Shown: positions 34,557-43,522 of the stretch, in pieces
How positions within the stretch are numbered: position 1 is the first letter of the stretch
How the letters are laid out: each line of letters begins with the position of its first letter
NCBI GenBank assembly: GCA_003963305.1
Contig: RXJR01000004.1
Location: 60,562 to 124,561 of the forward strand
DNA: 64,000 bases
Direction: 5' to 3'
Source: Candidatus Melainabacteria bacterium
Lineage (GTDB): Bacteria; Cyanobacteriota; Vampirovibrionia; Obscuribacterales; Obscuribacteraceae
Translations under genes and position numbers: made by a program
The notes under the pieces: model-generated
Database searches by the model: none
What the model was told of the DNA's origin: nothing
The model's input: the letters and a program-made list of their open reading frames with translations, nothing else

Positions 34557-37472
34557 CTGAAACTAACTCTGCTACACAAGGGTCTGATTCTCGTTTGCAT
34601 TCCGCTTTGCTTTGAGATACTCGTCTTCTCATATCTGATCAACGCGCAAAATCATCTTGAACTCGAAGCGCAAAAGATCAATCGAAACAAGAAGATCAAC
34701 GATCAGGTCAATCTAATTTTTTCAGACGTCTTCGGCGTCATAAATCTAATCAGATCAACCCAATCTGGTCTCGTCTCAACAGTATCTGTGCCGAATCGAG
34801 TGAACGGCAGCATTGCCGATCTGAATAGGCGCTTCGATGAGCTCGAAGTACTATCCCAAAACGAGCCTGAGATGTTGCACAACGTTCAGGAAGGTAAAAA
34901 TGGATTAGATCAAGTTTCTGAATCGATCAAGAAGATGAAAAGGGACCTACTCAGGTCTGACAGTTCAGAAATACCGGTCATTTTGCATGACGCTTCGCTA
35001 AACACAGAACTGAGTCTCCAAAAGCTGATGAACCTGGGTGTTTTCGATTGGGCGACAAAGAACCAGATCGAAAGAGAAGTTCTCAGAAAAGAACTCTGGG
35101 AACAAATAAGACTTGTTCTTGAATGTGGGTTGGCATTGAGTCTGGGTCTGGCCACCGCTGGTTGCTTCTTTCTCAGCAAGCAAATTGTACGGCGAACATC
35201 GCGGCTTACGGAGAATGCGGTGCTCATGGGACGGGGCAAACCGCTGTTACCTCTGCTCGATGGAACCGACGAACTGGCAGAACTGGATCGCAACTTCCAT
35301 CAAGCAGCAAATCTGCTCGAAGCAGCTAAACGAACCAGACAAGAAGTCACAGCAATGATTACTCATGACCTGCGCACCCCGCTACAAACAGTGCAGGGAT
35401 TTTTGGAGATGCTTGGGCAGGGAGTCTTTGGCGAATTGAACGCACTGGGTGAGCGGTTGTTATCGGTAACAACTGGTGCTTGCCACCACATGTCCAAATT
35501 GATTGACAATGTTCTTCAGTTAGAAAAGTTGCGATCCGGCACTGTCAAACTGCAGACATTGCCAGTGGAGCCGCAACCTTTTCTGGAAAAATGCATCGCT
35601 GCCGTACAACTTCTCGCCGAAGAGAAGGATATAGAAATTACTCTCCAGGTTTTGGAAGAGAAGCCTGGAACAATATCCATTGATGCATTCTGGATGGAAC
35701 AGGTCGTCGTGAATATTCTTTCCAATGCGATAAAATTCAGCCCTCGCGGAACTTCCGTCACTCTCACAACATCGAGAGAAAAAGACAACTTAACCATTCG
35801 CATCAGCGACCAGGGTCCAGGCATCCCGCCTGACCAGCAAAAGCTGATCTTCGAACGCTTTCATAGAACCAAGTCGACAGAAGCAGTGCCGGGCACAGGA
35901 CTTGGCTTGGCGATAGCAAAGGAGTTGGTCGAATTGCATGGAGGCATAATTTCTGTCGAGAGCGTTGAAGGACAGGGCGCAACTTTCGTTTTAAGAATTC
36001 CCCAGAAGTCACTTTCGACAAATGTTCGATCCGGCACTTCAAAACAGGAAGAATCCACAACCGCTAAGAAGCCCGCTCTGAAATTGCTGCACAAGGGGCT
36101 GATCCTGATCAGTATTCCTCTATGTTTTGAGATCACCATATTCGGACTGCTTCTCGGCTTGCAAAACGACGTCGAGCAAGAAGCCAATCGCATAGATCAC
36201 AATCGACAGGTGAATGATTCAGTCAATCTAATTTTGCATGACTTCATGCATGTAGGTCTCGGATTGCGTCGACGCCAGCGTAGGACTGAATCAAATCAGA
36301 CCTCAACAAATCAATTTCGCAGCTTGTATGCCGATATTTTGAAGAACTTCAAGCAGCTGGAAGACCTTGTTGAGAACGAAGATCTCGGCAATCAAATAAA
36401 ACGTGGAGAGCGTGGTGTCAAATTACTCGCGGAAAGACTGGAGTCGCAATCTAAAGATACAGCAGAGCAGGAGCAAGTAATCAGTGACATGCTCTCGATG
36501 ATGAACTACCTTGCTAAAAGAAGTGCCGAGGCTGAGTATGACCTTCATGGAAGCGAACTACGCGAGCGATCTCGCACACTTCTAGAGCTAGCCATTTTAT
36601 TTAGCATCATGTTCTCTTGCCTCGGTGCCGCCTGGTACAGCCGGCAGATAGTAAATCGCCTGAAAAGATTGAGCGAAAATTCCCGGTTGATTGTTGATGG
36701 CAAACCGTTGTTGGCACCAGTTGAAGGTACTGACGAAATCGCGGAACTGGACAGAAGCTTTCACGAAGCAGCCGCGCAAATCGAAACAGCAAAGAAAATC
36801 CGACAAGAAGCGACCGTGATGATTACTCATGACTTGAAGACTCCGCTGCAATCGCTGCGCAACTTCCTGGAGATGCTTGGCGATGACATGCTCGGCAAGA
36901 TAAGTGAAGATGGAACAAAGCTGCGTGTTTCGAGCAATGCGTCAATTCAGCGCATGGAGGAACTCATAAATAGTGTTCTTCAGCTGGAAAAACTGCGCAC
37001 TGGAAGTTTGAAGTTGCAGACCAAGCCGCTGTTAATAACGGATGTTCTGGACAAATCGCTGACATCCGTAAAACTCCTCGCCGATCAAAAATCCATCAGC
37101 ATTTCATGCCGATACAACAACCTGGAAGATCAGGATATTGAGGGAGATGCTTTCTGGCTGGAGCAAGTATTGGTCAATCTATTGTCAAATGCAATCAAAT
37201 TTTCCGGACAAAATTCAACTATCACAATCACGCTTGCCCTGGTTGAAAACAATCTCAACATATCGATTGCAGACCAGGGCACGGGCATTCCTCCTCAAAA
37301 CGTGAACCAGATCTTTGAGAAATACTTTCGACCGGAGACAGTTGCATTGGTGCCAGGAACCGGACTAGGGCTGCCGATAGCAAAAGAACTGATTGAACTT
37401 CATGGCGGTTCGATAAGTGTAATTAGTACGCCCGGCGAGGGCAGCACTTTCACGGTTACACTTCCGATCTGA
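34557..37472 (+). CDS. Tandem sensor histidine kinase: two complete membrane sensor-kinase units in one chain
   Basis: About 971 residues if translation begins at CTG 34557; the first ATG/GTG/TTG in frame is GTG 34788, which would cut the first membrane helix. The extension is real because its sequence (LLHKGLILVCIPLCFEI) repeats in the second unit (LLHKGLILISIPLCFEI). Each unit has a membrane helix, a helical extracytoplasmic sensor, a second helix, a HAMP-like segment with GTDE(L/I)AELDR, HisKA and HATPase. His270 is in MITHDLRTPLQ, His758 in MITHDLKTPLQ, 488 residues apart, and both ATPase sites keep the N and G boxes (GTGLGLAIAK, GTGLGLPIAK). No receiver domain. A related single-unit kinase lies at 41892. 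Partner regulator unknown; the OmpR-type gene at 39072 is the nearest. Confidence 0.88.
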   Translation: MKLTLLHKGLILVCIPLCFEILVFSYLINAQNHLELEAQKINRNKKINDQVNLIFSDVFGVINLIRSTQSGLVSTVSVPNRVNGSIADLNRRFDELEVLSQNEPEMLHNVQEGKNGLDQVSESIKKMKRDLLRSDSSEIPVILHDASLNTELSLQKLMNLGVFDWATKNQIEREVLRKELWEQIRLVLECGLALSLGLATAGCFFLSKQIVRRTSRLTENAVLMGRGKPLLPLLDGTDELAELDRNFHQAANLLEAAKRTRQEVTAMITHDLRTPLQTVQGFLEMLGQGVFGELNALGERLLSVTTGACHHMSKLIDNVLQLEKLRSGTVKLQTLPVEPQPFLEKCIAAVQLLAEEKDIEITLQVLEEKPGTISIDAFWMEQVVVNILSNAIKFSPRGTSVTLTTSREKDNLTIRISDQGPGIPPDQQKLIFERFHRTKSTEAVPGTGLGLAIAKELVELHGGIISVESVEGQGATFVLRIPQKSLSTNVRSGTSKQEESTTAKKPALKLLHKGLILISIPLCFEITIFGLLLGLQNDVEQEANRIDHNRQVNDSVNLILHDFMHVGLGLRRRQRRTESNQTSTNQFRSLYADILKNFKQLEDLVENEDLGNQIKRGERGVKLLAERLESQSKDTAEQEQVISDMLSMMNYLAKRSAEAEYDLHGSELRERSRTLLELAILFSIMFSCLGAAWYSRQIVNRLKRLSENSRLIVDGKPLLAPVEGTDEIAELDRSFHEAAAQIETAKKIRQEATVMITHDLKTPLQSLRNFLEMLGDDMLGKISEDGTKLRVSSNASIQRMEELINSVLQLEKLRTGSLKLQTKPLLITDVLDKSLTSVKLLADQKSISISCRYNNLEDQDIEGDAFWLEQVLVNLLSNAIKFSGQNSTITITLALVENNLNISIADQGTGIPPQNVNQIFEKYFRPETVALVPGTGLGLPIAKELIELHGGSISVISTPGEGSTFTVTLPI

Positions 37473-37998
37473 CACTGGTATCGTCTGTTAACTGACTCTG
37501 CATGTACAGGTCTTTCTCTTTCTTTGCCTGTCGAATCGTTAGCTTGGAGAACTTCAAATCTGGGGATTCATCATCCCGCAAATATGCAGACTTATCCTTC
37601 TTCAGTGCACGTATATCGTCACTACCAGCAGTTTCAGTATCGTCAGCCGACTGATACAAAGCACTCTCTTTTTTCTTTTGGCGAATCTCACCATCAGATA
37701 ATGACTGGGACGAGGTCGACTGGTCTCGACCATCAGAGAGTTCAAGCGCAGGTAACACGCCAGGGTATTGTGCCGCCTGGGCATTTTCCACCGCTGAATG
37801 ATACCAGTTGCCAATCGTTCCACTAACAATCCGGCCGAAGCCCCTGGCTTCTTGACTCAGGGTATCCCCAAAGCCAAGTTGCCCTCTGCAAAACTGAGCA
37901 TCAGCTTGCAATATGTCTCTCAAACCAGCCGAGGCATCCGCCCGATCTTTGGCTGCTGCGTTGTGGCTATTTTGAATGTTTTCAAACGGTGACGGCAT
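37456..37998 (-). CDS. Hypothetical signal-less protein, charged C-terminus
   Basis: 180 residues from ATG 37998 (MPSPFENIQ) with AGGAGG seven bases upstream. No signal peptide or membrane segment. The first 85 residues are Ala/Gln-rich and probably helical. The rest has three related charged stretches, IRQKKKESALYQS, IRALKKDKSAYLR and IRQAKKEKDLYMQ, which look like diverged repeats about 30 residues apart. Its 3' end overlaps the tandem kinase gene by 17 bases tail to tail. Function unknown; next gene upstream is the LysM protein. Confidence 0.75.
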   Translation of the reverse strand: MPSPFENIQNSHNAAAKDRADASAGLRDILQADAQFCRGQLGFGDTLSQEARGFGRIVSGTIGNWYHSAVENAQAAQYPGVLPALELSDGRDQSTSSQSLSDGEIRQKKKESALYQSADDTETAGSDDIRALKKDKSAYLRDDESPDLKFSKLTIRQAKKEKDLYMQSQLTDDTSVRSEV

Positions 37999-38023
37999 AA
38001 TAATCCTCCTGCGGAGTAACAAC

Positions 38024-38083
38024 TACTCCTGAACTACTGAACTAATCAATTACAAGTGAACTACTCAATTACTCCTGAACTAC
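38024..38083. repeat. Direct repeat upstream of the 37998 gene
   Basis: TACTCCTGAACTAC occurs at 38024-38037 and 38070-38083, with further ACTACT/CAATTAC fragments between. It lies between the LysM gene stop and the ribosome site of the next gene. Confidence 0.75.
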
Positions 38084-38138
38084 ATTTTTGACATGAACAA
38101 AAGAGCTGAATCAAAGGCGCTTCCGACAAACTTGATTA

Positions 38139-38873
38139 CTAAAGTTCAATATGCATGCCAGGCAAAATCGTCTCGCCATAATGATTAACAAGAGCCTGAA
38201 CTCTAAGGTGCTCACGTCTGGCATCGTGTGTTCCAGGGTGTCTTCTTTGCTCATCAGCCCTCACGATTGACGAAAGATTGTCTCCCCGACGGACCACATA
38301 ATCTCGGTGCTCAGCACCGTGGGCAGTGCGTGGGTGCTCGGAATGAGTGGAAGGTTGTCTACCCGTGTCGCCGTGCTGTGGTGTTGTGGGATTTGGGTGC
38401 TGCGCAGGCGGAACATGTGAATCAGAGGGTGCTCCATGTCTGCCGGGCTCTGAATGAGGTGTAGGCACTGCAAGTGTTCGCTGCAGAGGCGATGCTTGAA
38501 TTTGATTCTCTGGATACAAAACACGTTCTCGCGCTTCAACAGCTCGGTCCGCAGTCTCTCCCAACTCTCTTAGCGCGTGACGAGTGCGAACATAGGCATC
38601 GGGAATAATATGGCTAGCCTGCTCTTGAGCCTGGTTATAGGCATTACCGATTTCAACCTGGCGGTCATTTATCCATTCTCCGGCTCCAGCGATCAAGCCT
38701 TGCGTTCTATGTTGAACAGAGGCAATTTGACTCCCCCAGCTAGATTGCACCTCAGCCCACATACGATTGTTGGCTTGGTCTGCGGCTGCTGCGTGCTGTC
38801 TCGCTAACGCATCCTGACGATCGGCAATTTGATTTTCTCTTTGCGAAGGGCGCACGTTATGAATGTCTGGCAT
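38139..38873 (-). CDS. LysM domain protein without signal peptide
   Basis: 244 residues from ATG 38873 with AGGAG eight bases upstream. Residues 1-120 are Ala/Gln/Arg-rich and helical, 120-185 a Pro/His/Ser-rich linker, and the last 50 a LysM-type domain (DYVVRRGDNLSSIV ... LVNHYGETILPGMHIEL). LysM binds N-acetylglucosamine polymers such as peptidoglycan, yet no export signal is visible. It is transcribed toward the hypothetical gene at 37998 and both may form one unit. Confidence 0.85.
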   Translation of the reverse strand: MPDIHNVRPSQRENQIADRQDALARQHAAAADQANNRMWAEVQSSWGSQIASVQHRTQGLIAGAGEWINDRQVEIGNAYNQAQEQASHIIPDAYVRTRHALRELGETADRAVEARERVLYPENQIQASPLQRTLAVPTPHSEPGRHGAPSDSHVPPAQHPNPTTPQHGDTGRQPSTHSEHPRTAHGAEHRDYVVRRGDNLSSIVRADEQRRHPGTHDARREHLRVQALVNHYGETILPGMHIEL

Positions 38874-39003
38874 AGTAATTCTCCTCTGGAGATATAAACG
38901 ATTTGCAGGGGTTCAAATCGGGATTCCGTTCATCGCAGTTTCTTGCGATGCATTGATAATGCATCGAGAGGTGTTGCACGGATGTCACATGGAAAAGTCA
39001 GAT

Positions 39004-39032
39004 TTGTGAATTATCTACCGTCCTGCTAAAAT
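39004..39032 (+). promoter_or_regulatory. Sigma70-type promoter for the OmpR-family regulator
   Basis: TTGTGA (39004-39009) and TAAAAT (39027-39032) are 17 bases apart, matching four and five of six consensus bases. Transcription would start near 39039, giving a leader of about 33 bases. Confidence 0.55.
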
Positions 39033-39071
39033 CACCACAGGTACGGGAATTCAGGGCAGAAATTCTTTTTC

Positions 39072-39746
39072 ATGGCAAAAATCCTCCTGGTCGAAGACGA
39101 TAACGCTACAGCGGAATTTGTGTCGGCTTACCTGAAGAACGATCACCACCTGATCGAACACGTAGTCGACGGGCGCGATGGACTGGAATATGCAATCCAA
39201 AGCGATTACGACTTAATCTTGCTGGACTGGGACTTGCCGGGTCTGGATGGCGACAAAGTTCTCAAAGAATTGCGCGGCAAAGGGAAGAAAACTCCTGTAA
39301 TAATGTTGACGTGCAAGACCCACGTCGATCGTAAGACTGATGCACTTGACGGCGGTGCAGATGACTATCTGACTAAGCCTTTCGATCTGAAGGAATTAGC
39401 CGCGCGCATCCGAGTTCAACTGAGGAAGTCAGCTGACCAGATTAGCAATGTAATCTCACTCCGAAATATATCAATTGAACCTCAAAATCTGAAAGCCACT
39501 ATGGATGGTGTTGCACTGGATCTCCTTCCTAAAGAGTTTGCACTACTCGAGTTCTTCATGAGAAATCCCGACAAGGTTTTCACGGTCGAAGCGATCATGC
39601 AGCGCGTTTGGGAGACGGACACAGAAAGCTCACCAGGAGCCTTTCGCACACTCCTGGCCCGCTTGCGCAAAAAACTGGAACTTCCCGCGGCAGAAAAGCC
39701 GTTAATCGAAACAGTCCATAGCGCTGGTTATAGATTTAACTCCTGA
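39072..39746 (+). CDS. OmpR/PhoB-family response regulator
   Basis: 224 residues. Receiver at 1-120: acidic pair in LLVEDDN, phospho-acceptor in LLDWDLPG, Thr in VIMLTCK, Lys in YLTKPFD. C-terminal winged helix at 130-222 (LLPKEFALLEFFMRNPDKVF ends its first half; AFRTLLARLRKKL and VHSAGYRF the recognition helix and wing). It binds direct-repeat DNA as a dimer when phosphorylated. No kinase is directly adjacent on its strand; the tandem kinase ends 1.6 kb upstream. Its last codons are the first unit of a 33-base repeat array. Confidence 0.94.
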   Translation: MAKILLVEDDNATAEFVSAYLKNDHHLIEHVVDGRDGLEYAIQSDYDLILLDWDLPGLDGDKVLKELRGKGKKTPVIMLTCKTHVDRKTDALDGGADDYLTKPFDLKELAARIRVQLRKSADQISNVISLRNISIEPQNLKATMDGVALDLLPKEFALLEFFMRNPDKVFTVEAIMQRVWETDTESSPGAFRTLLARLRKKLELPAAEKPLIETVHSAGYRFNS

Positions 39747-39848
39747 GTACAGCCATGGTTACCGGTTAAATTCCTGATTTCATAGCCATGGTTATCGGTT
39801 AAATTCCTGATTTTATAGCCATGGTTATCAATTAACTCCTGAGTCGAT
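39725..39848. repeat. 33-base tandem repeat spanning the end of the regulator gene
   Basis: Units begin at 39751, 39784 and 39817. The first two full units (AGCCATGGTTA(C/T)CGGTTAA...) differ at two of 33 positions; the third diverges at its end. A partial unit, 39725-39750, is the last codons and stop of the regulator gene, and a faint fifth copy runs from 39849 into the end of the convergent gene. There are no unique spacers. Confidence 0.93.
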
Positions 39849-39861
39849 CTGTGGCTATCGA

Positions 39862-40944
39862 TTAATAACCTCCTGGTCGACTGGCGACCCTGGCCACCCC
39901 GGATTCTCCGTGTCCACCATAACGGGACTCGGCATAGCGGATGCCCGCCACAAGATTCGACAATGGGTCATGAATATTGTTATTCATCCCGGGAAGAGCA
40001 TACTGCCTGAATGTCGAGGGAATGGTCTGCATCAATCCGGTAGAAGGATGCCCGGCGCGGGCGTTTGAGTCCCAGTTGTTAGTACTATTGGGGTTCCAAC
40101 TGCTTTCCCTCGTAACTATAGTGTTGACGGCTGAGATATTCTGCTCGGTAACAGGCACACCAGCCAAACGTAGAGCCTCTTCAATCATGTCTCTGCGATC
40201 GCCGGGAGGCACGTGTCCACCAACAGCCTGCCCATCATAACCACCATGCGCGCCACCACCTCCCTCCACCGACTGCTGCCACCCGTTATGCTCACGATGT
40301 CCATGATGATTCTGATGATGCCCACGTCTGGTCATTTCCTCGTAATGTCGACGAAGCTCAGCAGATTCATGAGGTGAGTGACTGGTGCTGACCATCGTGC
40401 CGTTGCGATGTCCGTCGTGCTCTTTGTTCTGCTTGTCCTCAGCGACTACACCCCAACCCGGACCATCGCTTCGATCGTCCCGAACAATCTCCTGACCTCT
40501 CAACAATCCTCTGCTATGCATGGCATAATTCAAGTGCTTCAAATCCTGTTCGATATTTGCACCATCCCGATGTCGCAGTGAACTGAGTTCAGCGAATACA
40601 GGAGCAAAATTACGATCGTTGTGTCGCAAGTGCCGCTCAATATTTTGTTCAGCCTGATCAAGCAATCGGTGACGAGTAGTCTCAGAACGAGAAACCATAT
40701 CAATGCGAGCGGCATCGTGGTGCAAGTTTTCATATGGGTTGGAAAAATGCAGAGATTGCGTTTGCTCCGCATCATGTGCAGACCTGACGTGCCGATAGAC
40801 ACATGACTCTGGCAAATGCCCGAGCAATTCTCTCCTGTTGAAGTTGGGACCGTGACGTTCACCATGCGCGCCATGTCGCAGCTCCTGGTGCGCCTCACGC
40901 GTGTGGTTCTGACTTGTCGATTCGCGGTATTCAAATGCAGTCAT
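39862..40944 (-). CDS. Lytic transglycosylase-like protein with long His-rich N-terminus, no signal peptide
   Basis: 360 residues from ATG 40944 with GAGGG nine bases upstream; a longer ORF to 41016 lacks a ribosome site. Residues 1-235 are rich in His, Arg, Glu and Asn, without a recognised fold. The C-terminal 110 residues match SLT-type lysozyme folds: VNTIVTRESSWNPNSTN with the catalytic Glu, then STGLMQTIPSTFRQYALPG and NLVAGIRYAESRYGG. Such enzymes cut peptidoglycan glycan strands. The lack of a signal peptide is shared with the LysM and Gly-rich relatives here. Confidence 0.87.
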   Translation of the reverse strand: MTAFEYRESTSQNHTREAHQELRHGAHGERHGPNFNRRELLGHLPESCVYRHVRSAHDAEQTQSLHFSNPYENLHHDAARIDMVSRSETTRHRLLDQAEQNIERHLRHNDRNFAPVFAELSSLRHRDGANIEQDLKHLNYAMHSRGLLRGQEIVRDDRSDGPGWGVVAEDKQNKEHDGHRNGTMVSTSHSPHESAELRRHYEEMTRRGHHQNHHGHREHNGWQQSVEGGGGAHGGYDGQAVGGHVPPGDRRDMIEEALRLAGVPVTEQNISAVNTIVTRESSWNPNSTNNWDSNARAGHPSTGLMQTIPSTFRQYALPGMNNNIHDPLSNLVAGIRYAESRYGGHGESGVARVASRPGGY

Positions 40945-41128
40945 ACTGAAGCCCTCGGACGATAGCGGCGTAGTAAACAAAACAAGACGAAGGAATCGTA
41001 CTGCCGGCATTGTCATATTGTTGTTACATGGAAAGTCGAGCAGTGAAATGAGATAGACGAACCTACTCCCGCAGGAATATTCGACCGATCAAATACAATC
41101 TGTCATGATAAGTGTGGAGAACTATTGC

Positions 41129-41842
41129 ATGAACGAGAAGCGACTACTTCAGCTTATTCTTACGGCAGCTTCCGTCTCAGGGTTGCTCCCCGCCGCGCTG
41201 GCTGAAGGTGGAGCGACTTATACACCTGGCACGGATCAACACCTCGACATGCAACATCAGGTCGGCGCAAAGACTTTCGTTGATTGTGGGCGATCATCAG
41301 AAGCAGACCTGGCCGCACATCGAAGCGAGAAAGAGTGGAAACCATCAAAAGAAATTTTGGAACTGATCGGAAAGCCAGCGCCCGAATTCGCTGATGATTT
41401 GCAATGGGCCAACTGCAAACCGAAGACAATGAAAGAACTGCGCGGGCATCCTGTCTTTATCAGATTTTGGTACCGCAATTGTGCAATGTGCGATGCAAGC
41501 GCAACAGTAATGAACGAATTGCAAAACAAATATGCCAAAGATGGTTTGATTGTGATCGGAATCCATCACTCCAAAACGACCAAGGGAGACAGCATCGAAG
41601 AAGTCAGAAAAGCCGCAGAGAGACTTGGCTATAAGTTTCCAATTGCTCTCGACAATTCATGGAATACCCTGGAACGATTTTGGATACACTCTGAACAACG
41701 CGCCTATTCATCGGCATCCTTTCTAATCAATCAAGACGGCACCATTGTGTGGGGGCACGATCTCGGTCGACTGGAGAAGGACTCACCGGCAGCGCAATCG
41801 CTGTATGAAGCAGTCAATAAACTGATCGGGTTCCACAAATAA
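41129..41842 (+). CDS. Secreted thioredoxin-fold protein (TlpA/AhpC-TSA type)
   Basis: 237 residues from ATG 41129, nine bases after GGAG; signal peptide MNEKRLLQLILTAASVSG... with cleavage near ALA. The thioredoxin domain spans about 85-230: IGKPAPEF opening, FIRFWYRNCAMCDAS with the redox CxxC (CAMC), and SSASFLINQDGTIVWGH near the cis-Pro region, where the usual Pro is not obvious. It probably reduces or oxidises disulfides in the periplasm, possibly for cytochrome c maturation, though no such genes adjoin it. Confidence 0.88.
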   Translation: MNEKRLLQLILTAASVSGLLPAALAEGGATYTPGTDQHLDMQHQVGAKTFVDCGRSSEADLAAHRSEKEWKPSKEILELIGKPAPEFADDLQWANCKPKTMKELRGHPVFIRFWYRNCAMCDASATVMNELQNKYAKDGLIVIGIHHSKTTKGDSIEEVRKAAERLGYKFPIALDNSWNTLERFWIHSEQRAYSSASFLINQDGTIVWGHDLGRLEKDSPAAQSLYEAVNKLIGFHK

Positions 41843-41891
41843 TTGCTTCTGAATAATAAGTGCAGAGAAAATTCAGCTTAAGTCGCTCATG

Positions 41892-43385
41892 TCAACTATT
41901 CTGGGTGTCATCAGATACGATGGCATAGCCGGCATCGAAATTGTCTGATGGAAGAGTGAAGAAAAACTTTGATCCTTTTCCTAATTGGCTTTCTACGCCA
42001 ATTTTACCGCCGTGTGATTCAACAATCAGTTTTGATATTGCCAGTCCCAAACCGGAGCCCCCGGCTGACCTGCCTTCTTCGGTTTGCCGGAACTTTTGAA
42101 ACAATTTAGCCTGGTCTGCCGGTGTCAACCCGCGACCCTGATCAATGACTGCCACCACGACGTTTGTGTCAGTTCGTTTGGTTGTAACCCGAACGGTCGA
42201 ACCGGCTGGAGCGAATTTGATTGCATTGCCAAGCAAGTTTGTCACCACCTGAAGCATTCTGTTGCGGTCAACGTTTACCTCTTCCTCAATGGCTTCGTTG
42301 CTTATCGTGATCTGCTTCATAGTTGCAAGACTGGCGACCATGTCGACAGCATTGTCTGCAATCTCCTTGATATTTTCTCGATTTAAATTCAAAACAAGTT
42401 GTCCAACTTCGAGACTCTCGAGTAGAAGCAAATCATTTATCAAATCGACTGAGGTCTGAAGACTCAAATTGATCCTATCGACCTGCTTTTTTCCGCGTTC
42501 CATTAGTTCTTTTTGCGTTTCAGTCAAAAGTTGAAGAGCCGCCATCGATGCAGTAAGTGGACTCCTCAAATCGTGCGCCATCATCTGCATAAGCCCGCGG
42601 CGGTACTCGGCTGACTCTATAAGCTGCGCGCTGGCTTGATGGATCACGGTGTCCAGTTCGCGCAACTCGTCTGACCCTGTCACCTCTTGCGTGAGCGGCT
42701 CATTTTTCGGCAGCATTCGAGCATTTGCCATCAGTACACGAAGTCTTCCGGTTACATCTTTGACGAACAGAAGAATCAACACCAGCGCAACGACAAAGTT
42801 CGAGATCAGTCCAGTTAAAACAATAACTTTAACCTGTTCCTCTGCCTGTTCTTCATTCCGGTTTAATACTTCAAGCTGAGCCTGCTGCTCCGCCATCAGG
42901 TCCATCAGAATTCTGTCTTTCACCCCAGCTTGCCTGATCAATACTCTCAAAGTGTTGGCTTGATTCATAATGCTTTCATTCTGCAAGTCATCATCGATCG
43001 AACCACTCAACTTGGAGAGCAATCGAGAATTTTCGTTTATGGTGGCATCAAGTTTCTTCAAATAACTGGTGATTCGCTCGTCATTATTAGTCAATTCGGC
43101 AATAGCGGTTGCTTCCTTTCGAGCCTCATCTTTGAGACGCTGATTCAATCGCAGTTCCTTCTTTCTGCCTGTTGCCGCGAAAGTTCCCAACGTACCGAGT
43201 ATGTTGACGTGAATGACATTCAGATTGTCGATATGAGTGAGAATCTCAGACTGCTTGTGTTCCTGGTTAACAAGCGTTTTCGCCCGAGCGAGGGCTGAAA
43301 AAAGAAGTACGAAAAACACGGTATTGACTGCCAGCGGAATCAGGGCAAGAGCAATACCTTTGTGAATGATTCGTGCTTTGAACAT
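41892..43385 (-). CDS. Membrane sensor histidine kinase
   Basis: 497 residues. Two membrane helices ([22 protein letters not shown] cut short here, and a second near 190-210) flank a helical sensor of about 150 residues. A HAMP-like segment ([12 protein letters not shown]), HisKA with His271 ([10 protein letters not shown]) and HATPase ([26 protein letters not shown]) follow. The start [13 protein letters not shown] and the domain order match each unit of the tandem kinase at 34557, so they are paralogues. No regulator adjoins it. Confidence 0.92.
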   Translation of the reverse strand: MFKARIIHKGIALALIPLAVNTVFFVLLFSALARAKTLVNQEHKQSEILTHIDNLNVIHVNILGTLGTFAATGRKKELRLNQRLKDEARKEATAIAELTNNDERITSYLKKLDATINENSRLLSKLSGSIDDDLQNESIMNQANTLRVLIRQAGVKDRILMDLMAEQQAQLEVLNRNEEQAEEQVKVIVLTGLISNFVVALVLILLFVKDVTGRLRVLMANARMLPKNEPLTQEVTGSDELRELDTVIHQASAQLIESAEYRRGLMQMMAHDLRSPLTASMAALQLLTETQKELMERGKKQVDRINLSLQTSVDLINDLLLLESLEVGQLVLNLNRENIKEIADNAVDMVASLATMKQITISNEAIEEEVNVDRNRMLQVVTNLLGNAIKFAPAGSTVRVTTKRTDTNVVVAVIDQGRGLTPADQAKLFQKFRQTEEGRSAGGSGLGLAISKLIVESHGGKIGVESQLGKGSKFFFTLPSDNFDAGYAIVSDDTQNS

Positions 43386-43522
43386 CCACTAATAATACAC
43401 AGTACATCAGAACATTTGTTTGATTGACAATTTAACCTGAACCTTCAAGTCATCTTACAACGCCCGTTTCGTCACCTTACATCGTTACCCTAACATTCAA
43501 GTGCACCTGATGGAGGCGCCCG

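Noticed and set aside
39725-39848. Possible CRISPR array
   Set aside because: The 33-base units are head to tail without unique spacers and no cas gene is nearby.
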